Assembly: GCA_002118135.1 (NCBI GenBank)
Contig: BDIU01000326.1
Coordinates: 124,001-188,000, forward strand
Direction: 5' to 3'
DNA length: 64,000 nt
Origin: Trebouxia sp. TZW2008
Lineage: Eukaryota; Chlorophyta; Trebouxiophyceae; Trebouxiales; Trebouxiaceae
The notes beneath the pieces were generated by a model. That model ran no database searches. It had not been told where the DNA came from and was given only the letters and a program-made list of their open reading frames with translations. This document shows, one piece after another, positions 62,139 to 64,000 of this stretch. How positions within the stretch are numbered: position 1 is the stretch's first letter; each line of letters starts with the position of its first letter. Position numbers and translations under genes: made by a program.

Positions 62139-64000
62139 CAACACACCCAGTATGTACACCCCAATTGCCAATCTGCCAGTCATGCAAACCATTTGGTCTT
62201 GAAAGAGCTTGTGTCAAAAGAACTGCAGCAATAGCTTACAAGCAAACTGGGTCACAAGCAAGGCATGCTCAAGTAAATCAAATGAAAGCCTTCATCAGTA
62301 TCAACTGGCAGCGGTGCTGCGCCCTGCCCTAGCATAGCCCTAGCATACTTCTGGCGCTTGCCATCACTGTTGCATGTAAGGTCCGCATTCTAACAACAAC
62401 AATCAAAGGGCCTGTAATCAACAATCAACAGCGCTGTGTCTTTACAGGATCTACTGGCAGTGGAGCTGCGGTGGGGCAACCGGGAAGCGCCCTGCCCTGA
62501 CAGGCTGACTGTGCACCGCAAGGGCAAGCCTGGCCAGCAAGAAGAAGAGCCCCTGGCGCATGAGCTGCGCTGCTGGCCTGACATCCCTCAGGTCCGCCTG
62601 ACTGCTTTATCGAGACCAGCATCTGTTGTCACAAAGATTCTGTACTGACGAGCTGCGCTGCTGACCAGCAACCGCTGATGATAATGATAGTTGTTGACAT
62701 TTTCCAGCACATGTGCGAGGAGTATGTGGCCCCAAGTGCTGCACAGGATGACCCAACATCCCCAGGCAGGGCTGCTGCCACATCTTTGCCTGTTTGCACA
62801 CTGTTGATGCTGGGTCTGCCTTTCTAATCATGATTTTGTCACCCTTTCTCTTGTACTGCTGAGCGCTGCATAGTATGGCCCAACAGTCTTCAGGTGAGGC
62901 TGCTGACGCCTCACTGCCTGACTGCTTTGTCAACCAAAACACCTGCTGTTGCAGAATCCTTGTGCTTGCAAACTGCGCTGCTGGCCAGCAAAGTGTTATG
63001 CCTTGTGACTGCACATGCAGGCGGACCAGATCAACGTCATAGCTCTCAAGGTGCAGCGCAAGTTCTACACCGACCCCAACAAGGACTCCCAGCGATGGGC
63101 CAGCCGCCACGATCAGCTGCTGCAGGCCGACAGGGGCTTGCCTAAACAGGAGCTGCCCGCCACCATGCTCTCCATGGACTACACCAGGGTCTGGTACACT
63201 GACAGGTCAGCCCCACACAAGGCTGCTAGTGCCTGTAGCTGCTGTATCTGTATCAACTTGTGTCTGTGTCTTCTGATACCTTTGCCCTGTCTGTTGTTTC
63301 TGCTGTTTGCATGCGTTTGTCCAGCGTTGTTGCAGCTTTACGGGTGCCTGTGATGTGAAGGCGACCTGCACAAGCGCCAGTGCAAGTGGTTTCTTCAGCA
63401 GCAATCAATGTAACAATTGTGGCATCTCACACAAGCACATACAGCCCAAATCGCAAACCTTCTGCTGTAAGTCCTTGTATATGTGTAAGTTTTGCTTCCT
63501 GCACTTGCACAGACTTGGTTCATGCTGGGCTGCAGGCGCTACACTCAGTCATGCATCTCCTTCTGGCAGCCAGTGGCCCCTCCCGGCTACTTGCCCCTGG
63601 GGCATGTGCCCTCCATAGGCCTGGACCCCCCTGCCGACCCTGTCCTGGTAAGTCAATATTCACTTGTTGACATTGTGTGCCCTGGATAGGCCTGTACCCT
63701 GTTCGACGCAATGCTCAATTTGATTGCTAATGTCAGGTCTTGTTTGAAGTTGGTCATTACTAGCTATTGTTTGTTGTCACTAGCTGTGACCAGTTACACT
63801 TGGCTGCTATTTGCATTGCATGTTTTTTGCCTACTGATCCTTGCTATGCATGCTTTGCAAATGCTATGCTTCTCAGGGAGGATCAGGAGTCACTGTATGT
63901 CACTGTCATACAAACACCAAGCATCTTGGCCAGGGTCAGCTATAGAGTAGAGTGCTTGTGTTGCACTGCGTGCTTGCAGCCTGTCTGCAGGCTGTTTGCA
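9942..64000 (+). CDS. VPS13: VPS13 bridge-like lipid transfer protein, 3' end outside window
   Basis: VPS13 proteins form a long hydrophobic groove that moves phospholipids between membranes at organelle contact sites. Eighty-two exons were placed using conserved protein blocks, consensus splice sites and reading phase. They total about 14.5 kb, or about 4,830 residues, within 54 kb. Order and content follow plant-type VPS13: N-terminal chorein domain, PH domain, middle repeats, VPS62/DUF946-like block, C2-like segment, SHR-binding region, VPS13_C, C-terminal PH-like segment and a final VPS62-like motif. The last exon seen (63536-63647) ends with a GTAAGT donor in phase 0, so the gene continues to the right. 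One junction (44089 to about 44408) could not be put in frame. Segment entries below give exon coordinates. The start ATG at 9942 opens the family's MLEGQVAFYLNKYLG beginning. Confidence 0.96.
10682..10900 (+). repeat. Minisatellite of 53-56 bp, four copies, VPS13 intron 3
   Basis: Units begin at 10682, 10735, 10791 and 10844 with TTGCACATCATGGGCTT, and a weaker fifth is near 11000. The sequence around 10905-10941 also resembles the acceptor flank just before exon 4 (11024-11062), so the intron has been enlarged by local duplication. Confidence 0.85.
12018..12075 (+). repeat. Degenerate copy of the start of VPS13 exon 6
   Basis: About 55 bp matches the acceptor and first codons of exon 6 at 12130-12185 (RRFAVYFDVG region), including a GTGCAG acceptor. 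The copy diverges right after the GTGGGCAA word and leads into no donor. It lies about 115 bp upstream of the true exon. Confidence 0.8.
12636..12900 (+). repeat. Two tandem copies of VPS13 exon 7 upstream of the true exon
   Basis: Copies begin after TGCAG at 12636 and 12788; the exon used in the model begins at 12945. All share the QYQSLQRLLDE-like coding stretch. The second copy stays open through APNAHLRPKTQP to a CAG followed by GTGCAC at about 12900 and has the same entry phase as the true exon, so it could act as an alternative first part. It lacks the exon's remaining two thirds. The first copy is more decayed. Confidence 0.8.
13485..13735 (+). repeat. 51 bp minisatellite, five copies, before VPS13 exon 8
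   Basis: The word TGCTTGCAA or a close variant recurs at about 13502, 13553, 13604, 13655 and 13706, a strict 51 bp period. Each unit contains a GAGTGCAG-like acceptor word. Because 51 is a multiple of three and the frame is open across the last units into exon 8, the boundary of exon 8 is ambiguous. Confidence 0.85.
15405..15505 (+). repeat. Dispersed repeat, copy 1
   Basis: About 95 bp, beginning near a TTCATTCATTCAT run and including GGCTAGGCAGGCTCAGCAGG and a TAGGTACGTAC word, match 38808-38905 over nearly all their length. A shorter core recurs at 52740-52790. The copies are in the same orientation in three separate VPS13 introns and are not exon copies. Confidence 0.8.
15511..15547. 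repeat. Near-perfect 15 bp inverted repeat, 7 nt loop
   Basis: ACCTAAATCATTTAT at 15511-15525 pairs with 15533-15547 with one mismatch. It lies inside a VPS13 intron directly after a dispersed repeat copy. It could be a terminal or regulatory hairpin of that repeat, or a chance palindrome. Confidence 0.7.
16164..16560 (+). repeat. Three tandem copies of VPS13 exon 12 before the true exon
   Basis: Copies start after a CAG at about 16164, 16323 and 16480; the true exon is 16640-16742. The spacing is about 158 bp. All encode variants of VGAAAPEGTLLTTG and SEHH. The first and third stay open over the shared part but lack the final donor, whereas only the fourth joins in phase to exon 13. They are strong candidates for skipped or alternative exons. 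Confidence 0.85.
18035..18090 (+). repeat. Degenerate copy of the end of VPS13 exon 14
   Basis: Some 48 bp match the APKIAIPVPATEDGR coding end of exon 14 (17925-17971). The donor GTACGC has changed to a non-donor sequence, so the copy cannot splice as the original does. Confidence 0.8.
19110..19198 (+). repeat. Microsatellite before VPS13 exon 16
   Basis: A CTCACG/CTCATG run is followed by a GAT run that reaches the acceptor of exon 16 (19200). The dinucleotide and trinucleotide tracts replace a normal pyrimidine tract. Confidence 0.85.
19200..21243 (+). other. VPS13: VPS13 exons 16-19, with internal PH domain
   Basis: Exons 19200-19392, 19915-20137, 20525-20660 and 21087-21243, residues about 790-1025. 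Exon 16 carries MRLQLDVPQLRFFFSP. Exons 17-19 form a pleckstrin homology domain: RVLQWGGLSRTTPQWPSRWA with LYRGTLHLLES, then HVLGIISLGVETHDAKDNPD, and the C-terminal helix tryptophan in DAWYWQLLRSHEMMQQL. A PH domain at this place is characteristic of plant and green-algal VPS13. It would bind phosphoinositides or a partner at the contact site. Introns join in phase 1, 2, 0 and 1. Confidence 0.9.
19449..19572 (+). repeat. Degenerate copy of the end of VPS13 exon 16 with donor
   Basis: About 120 bp match exon 16 from the FPHPSLPPMRLQL region to its end (true end 19392), and the copy retains the GTGAGA donor. It encodes RLQLNLPQLCFFFSPARLGR with the frame still open. There is no acceptor of matching phase directly before it. 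Confidence 0.85.
23227..23345 (+). repeat. Frameshifted copy of VPS13 exon 22
   Basis: The copy starts after GTGCAG and matches the first about 115 bp of exon 22 (23400-23601) at high identity, but it lacks one base in the stretch coding LSFFCNRP. The acceptor is intact while the frame is broken, which marks it as a decayed cassette. Confidence 0.9.
23968..24110 (+). repeat. Upstream copy of VPS13 exon 23
   Basis: About 140 bp match exon 23 (24180-24403), including the VNVELQKLEACLQY and PPLALVSVEA coding stretches, at high identity. The 5' end differs and no proper acceptor is seen. After VSVEA the similarity stops. Confidence 0.88.
24440..24556 (+). repeat. Downstream copy of VPS13 exon 23, 3' half with donor
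   Basis: This matches the 3' half of exon 23 (VSVEAVAVDLTVRPDTLKAL to ILPE) almost base for base and keeps a GTGAAG donor. With the upstream copy, exon 23 is flanked on both sides, as expected from repeated local duplication. Confidence 0.88.
26520..26700 (+). repeat. Degenerate copies of VPS13 exon 26 start
   Basis: A copy at 26643-26695 reproduces the acceptor and the GMSITLRRPIFNPNLL coding start of exon 26 (26800), and a shorter one lies at about 26525-26555. Both lose similarity before reaching the exon's donor. Confidence 0.8.
27982..28110 (+). repeat. Copy of VPS13 exon 28 upstream of the true exon
   Basis: The copy begins after TGTGCAG at 27984 and matches exon 28 (28153-28315) for about 100 bp with the same phase. 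The encoded NVGIAQVELLRDP is intact. It lacks exon 28's final third and donor. Confidence 0.88.
28457..28555 (+). repeat. Copy of VPS13 exon 29 start
   Basis: About 95 bp beginning at an intact GCGCAG acceptor match exon 29 (28635), including the LALSLPRVEAVDLRPWVPPE stretch. The frame is open over the match and diverges afterwards. Confidence 0.88.
30327..30448 (+). repeat. 14 bp minisatellite just after VPS13 exon 31
   Basis: About nine units of AGCACAGCATGCAT with small variants begin within 5 bp of the donor of exon 31. Each unit has a GCATGC palindrome. The array is in the intron and has no spacers, so it is not a CRISPR array. Confidence 0.9.
30970..31440 (+). repeat. Three tandem copies of VPS13 exon 33 before the true exon
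   Basis: Copies start at about 30973, 31139 and 31295; the true exon is 31458-31692. The period is about 160 bp. All encode the VAASGTLGRVQAGTQ stretch with changes. The copies include the flanking intron up to the next acceptor, so the unit duplicated was exon start plus intron end. Confidence 0.9.
33490..33720 (+). repeat. Degenerate copies of VPS13 exon 37 start
   Basis: Copies of the KCTRFSQVW coding start of exon 37 (33823) lie at about 33518-33556 and 33680-33705. The first ends at a GTAAGG donor-like word. Both are short and diverged. Confidence 0.65.
33823..37585 (+). other. VPS13: VPS13 exons 37-42, VPS62/DUF946-like block
   Basis: Exons 33823-34018, 34646-35006, 35310-35606, 36339-36534, 37022-37093 and 37363-37585, residues about 2258-2706. 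The block contains four copies of the aromatic-proline motif typical of the plant VPS62/DUF946 family embedded in VPS13: TFWRPQAPIGYAILGDCI, HLWKPRPPPSYIALGCLA, IWRPVPPSGYVSLG and SIWKPVPMPGYVAVGYVA. The linking stretch DFRRIWWDKG is also typical. This block forms beta structure on the lipid bridge and is often inferred to bind partners. Decayed copies follow exon 39 and precede exon 37. Confidence 0.93.
35710..36190 (+). repeat. Three tandem copies of the end of VPS13 exon 39
   Basis: Sequences matching the end of exon 39 (REGAGIWRPVPPSGYVSLG region, true end 35606) recur at about 35735-35800, 35925-35990 and 36112-36185, with about 190 bp period including a shared TGCTGCCACCAGGC flank. The third is the least changed. 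The motif is the VPS62-like IWRPVPP, so this is a decayed expansion of a repeat domain. Confidence 0.88.
38065..38465 (+). repeat. Four copies of the end of VPS13 exon 43
   Basis: The SMPKGVTQ coding end of exon 43 (37976) recurs at about 38070-38102, 38172-38206, 38293-38330 and 38435-38465. The flanking C-rich tract is also copied (37981-38010 and 38215-38240). Donors are variably lost. Confidence 0.8.
38808..38905 (+). repeat. Dispersed repeat, copy 2
   Basis: This matches the copy at 15405-15505 from the ATTCATTCAT run through the TGTCTCCAACCAGTTTGA word, with scattered substitutions. It lies 23 kb away in a different VPS13 intron. The similarity ends abruptly on the right, as expected for an insertion of a defined element. 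Confidence 0.8.
39320..39770 (+). repeat. Copies of VPS13 exon 44 end and exon 45
   Basis: At 39322-39355 is a copy of the IFTMAANPNPL end of exon 44. At 39649-39770 is a copy of exon 45 (true exon 39819-39956) starting at an intact TTCAG acceptor. It stays in the same phase through VAPGTRLTVKSTSK and LTLAYAAISSVVA before a stop. The latter is a good alternative-exon candidate. Confidence 0.85.
42546..42642 (+). repeat. Stop-containing copy of VPS13 exon 50
   Basis: The copy begins after an intact TTGCAG acceptor and matches the start of exon 50 (42736) over DQLLLQYNLQHQFQQD, then hits an in-frame TGA. The downstream end of exon 50 is also echoed at 43020-43065. Inclusion would truncate the protein. 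Confidence 0.88.
43331..43425 (+). repeat. Copy of VPS13 exon 51 upstream of the true exon
   Basis: About 95 bp following an intact TTGCAG acceptor match exon 51 (43476-43628) over DKHKHRSAAVVLPLRM with the frame open and phase equal. It diverges before the donor and then reaches a stop. Confidence 0.88.
44690..44870 (+). repeat. Two-copy repeat in intron after exon 53
   Basis: Blocks 44690-44755 and 44764-44838 are similar (TCCTGCAAAGGGAT/TCCTGCACAGGGAT start and CGAGCAATGA near the end). They do not match a recognised exon. Confidence 0.65.
44881..44995 (+). repeat. 37 bp minisatellite, three identical units
   Basis: Units begin at 44881, 44918 and 44955 and appear identical by eye. Exact identity points to very recent duplication, in contrast with the decayed copies elsewhere in the gene. 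Confidence 0.92.
45285..45440 (+). repeat. Degenerate copies of the end of VPS13 exon 54
   Basis: Sequences like the DWPPQNGAQ coding end and following intron start (true end 45223) recur at about 45287-45342 and 45398-45440. Both have lost the donor. Confidence 0.7.
47457..47520 (+). repeat. Degenerate copy of the end of VPS13 exon 58
   Basis: The copy matches the SLTLDADTFPNTARQ coding end (true end 47364), including the GTCTTG donor-like word. The frame is disrupted. Confidence 0.75.
49404..49970 (+). repeat. Intronic tandem repeats and a copy of VPS13 exon 62
   Basis: A unit of about 120 bp containing CTTCAAGGCAGAG and CACAGCCAGCGTAAG-like words recurs three times between 49480 and 49745. 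At 49912-49965 a copy of the start of exon 62 (SLVNPRGCRQVG; true start 50066) is interrupted by a stop. Confidence 0.75.
50895..51060 (+). repeat. Degenerate copy of VPS13 exon 64
   Basis: Sequence at 50900-50965 matches the MHHSPATRVQRLGNK coding stretch of exon 64. Sequence at 50999-51036 matches its start (LRLEPHVV) after an intact TTGCAG acceptor. Neither gives an open full-length exon. Confidence 0.75.
51915..52170 (+). repeat. Two tandem copies of VPS13 exon 65 start
   Basis: Copies begin at about 51922 and 52068; the true exon is at 52214, giving a period of about 146 bp. All keep CTGCAG before the copied start and the LGVPIHWSMKLDSRAVSLRF coding region with changes. The first copy contains a stop. 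Confidence 0.85.
52728..52790 (+). repeat. Dispersed repeat, copy 3 (short, diverged)
   Basis: The core with CAGGCTCAACAGGCCCAGCT and a TAGGTATGTACTGAAGCA word matches the other two copies at lower identity. It sits just before VPS13 exon 66. Confidence 0.65.
53025..53165 (+). repeat. Degenerate copy of VPS13 exon 66 end
   Basis: About 60 bp match the PAWELHGPRVARRLRHRTR coding end and following intron of exon 66 (52943), with the donor GTTTTG changed to TCTCAC. The existence of this copy supports exon 66 being real. Confidence 0.75.
53335..53950 (+). repeat. Four tandem copies of VPS13 exon 67 start
   Basis: Copies of the exon 67 beginning (true exon 54049-54251) lie at about 53335, 53512, 53693 and 53872, with about 180 bp period. 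Each preserves a GGGGGCA-like word, a CCATGC or GCTATGC word and GAGACAGAGGT or a variant. Copies two and three also keep a recognisable WSTAL region. They share CTGTATATGATGCA-like intron sequence, so exon start and intron end moved together. Confidence 0.88.
55612..55660 (+). repeat. Degenerate copy of the end of VPS13 exon 69
   Basis: This matches the QPGEVLVQ coding end and following intron start (true end 55454), with the donor lost. Confidence 0.7.
56125..56440 (+). repeat. Three degenerate copies of the end of VPS13 exon 70
   Basis: Short sequences like the ELRIVP coding end with GTGCATTGTGCCAAG recur at about 56150-56180, 56228-56262 and 56395-56430. Donors are degraded in each. Confidence 0.65.
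57120..57860 (+). repeat. Exon 72 array: one upstream and three downstream decayed copies
   Basis: The true exon is 57271-57421. An upstream copy lies at about 57126-57232. Copies of the 3' half with donor lie at about 57503-57568, 57647-57709 and 57785-57853, ending CAG followed by GTCTGC, GTCTGC and GTCTGT. Period is about 145 bp. The exon's AKTLQ end is the best-kept part. This is one of the densest arrays in the window. Confidence 0.92.
58029..58070 (+). repeat. Short copy of VPS13 exon 73 start
   Basis: A TGCAG acceptor followed by a sequence like the ISLSE coding start of exon 73 (58135) is found here. It diverges after about 25 bp. Confidence 0.6.
58564..60400 (+). other. VPS13: VPS13 exons 74-77, VPS13_C domain
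   Basis: Exons 58564-58732, 59221-59367, 59769-59898 and 60174-60400, residues about 4374-4597. Exon 75 has LSFLRNFGILSGASGVLGAL, and exons 76-77 the glycine-rich helices with GMGIYRGFTGLVTKPVEGAK and GVGKGVVGAIAQPISGGLDF. This is the hallmark of VPS13_C, shared in fold with the ATG2 C-terminus, where amphipathic helices bind the acceptor membrane or lipid droplets. Confidence 0.95.
58980..59140 (+). repeat. Two copies of VPS13 exon 75 start and flank
   Basis: GGACGGCTCGTAGCTG-like sequence after a GCATGCAG acceptor at 58988, and a second diverged copy near 59080, match the GQLVGVAL start of exon 75 (59221). The TTTGCATGGC flank is copied too. Confidence 0.75.
60836..60906 (+). repeat. GATGCT/GGTACT microsatellite before VPS13 exon 78
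   Basis: Imperfect hexamer-like runs of GCTGATGAT and GCTGGTACT type words occupy the end of the intron. They are of no evident function. Confidence 0.8.
61110..61290 (+). repeat. Two copies of VPS13 exon 78 end
   Basis: At 61240-61287 the FHMDAYKEHRVLPE coding copy is intact and followed by a GTATTG donor-like word (true end 61054). An older copy lies at 61120-61165. Confidence 0.85.
61725..61768 (+). repeat. Degenerate copy of VPS13 exon 79 part
   Basis: The sequence resembles the LTNRCIMKLR coding stretch of exon 79 (61799-61948), with several changes. It is preceded by no clear acceptor. Confidence 0.65.
61955..62137 (+). repeat. CTG/TTG trinucleotide tract in VPS13 intron 79
   Basis: An interrupted CTG, TTG and CTC trinucleotide tract of about 180 bp ends in a pure CTG run of about 11 units (62101-62136). 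It gives long leucine or, on the other strand, glutamine/serine frames that are not genes. It begins a few bases after the donor of exon 79. Confidence 0.92.
62640..62995 (+). repeat. Copies of VPS13 exon 80 end and downstream intron
   Basis: Copies of the GAGCTGCGCTGCTGGCC word (true copy at 62562-62580) recur near 62648 and 62970. The intron start GCCTGACTGCTTTATC recurs near 62915. Around 62876-62895 is a copy of 62746-62770. The intron is thus built from duplicated exon-80 junctions. Confidence 0.75.
63678..63720 (+). repeat. Degenerate copy of the end of VPS13 exon 82
   Basis: This matches the VPSIGLDPPADP coding end (true end 63647), with the donor lost. The remaining 63721-64000 shows no recognised exon. 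Confidence 0.75.

Larger units (their letters stand above)
60947..63647 (+). other. VPS13: VPS13 exons 78-82: C-terminal PH-like segment and VPS62-like motif
   Basis: Exons 60947-61054, 61799-61948, 62448-62591, 63021-63205 and 63536-63647, residues about 4598-4830. FHMDAYEEHRILPE followed by DQVVILTNRCIMKL and IPWQDLLAVELRWG matches the C-terminal PH-like domain of VPS13. The last exon carries SFWQPVAPPGYLPLGHV, a further VPS62-like motif as in plant proteins. A further possible exon at about 62707-62766 (HMCEEYVAPS) was not included because its donor is unclear. The rest of the gene is off the right edge. Confidence 0.85.

Noticed and set aside
61858..62217. Minus-strand glutamine/serine/asparagine-rich open frame
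   Set aside because: It is the reverse strand of the same trinucleotide tract and carries no domain.
61754..62332. Open frame of 192 codons with a poly-leucine run
   Set aside because: The leucines come from the CTG/TTG microsatellite in an intron, and only the beginning overlaps exon 79.
62707..62766. Possible extra VPS13 exon encoding HMCEEYVAPS
   Set aside because: An acceptor is present, but the exit would need a GC donor giving phase 1, which does not fit exon 81. The region also belongs to a duplicated intron block.

Overview
The window is nuclear DNA of a eukaryote. It holds four protein genes split by many spliceosomal introns, mostly with TGCAG acceptors. The proteins resemble plant and green-algal families, and TGTAA motifs follow the stop codons. 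A chlorophyte alga, perhaps a trebouxiophyte, fits best, but the species cannot be named from the sequence. The standard genetic code works throughout.

Layout: (1) 1384-3405, minus strand: 5' part of a MATE/DinF-type exporter with a plastid-like leader; its 3' exons were not found and may lie off the left edge. Positions 200-1140 hold two copies of a foldback (inverted-repeat) element. (2) 3719-5095, plus: a complete six-exon dephospho-CoA kinase gene, divergent from the exporter. (3) 6010-9344, minus: a complete seven-exon L-2-hydroxyglutarate dehydrogenase gene, convergent with the kinase. (4) 9942 to the right edge, plus: one giant VPS13 gene, a bridge-like lipid-transfer protein. I resolved 82 exons (about 14.5 kb coding, about 4,830 residues), and the gene runs off the window. 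Domains in order: N-terminal chorein domain, a PH domain, middle repeats, a VPS62/DUF946-like block, a C2-like segment, SHR-binding region, VPS13_C, C-terminal PH-like segment, and another VPS62-like motif.

I see no exotic operon-like system, CRISPR array, RNA gene or intact transposon. The outstanding signal is in the introns. Next to about 35 of the 82 VPS13 exons, and beside one MATE exon, lie one to four degenerate tandem copies of the exon or its splice junction. Many keep the acceptor or donor. Some keep an open frame of matching phase; others carry frameshifts or stops. Introns here appear to grow by repeated local duplication of exon-intron junctions, leaving decayed cassettes. A second signal is GC-AG introns: the first intron of three of the four genes starts with GC, as do at least two more in VPS13.

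Functionally the genes are housekeeping: CoA synthesis, repair of a toxic side-product (L-2-hydroxyglutarate), membrane export and inter-organelle lipid transport. Apart from two divergent pairs sharing short promoters there is no sign that they form a pathway.
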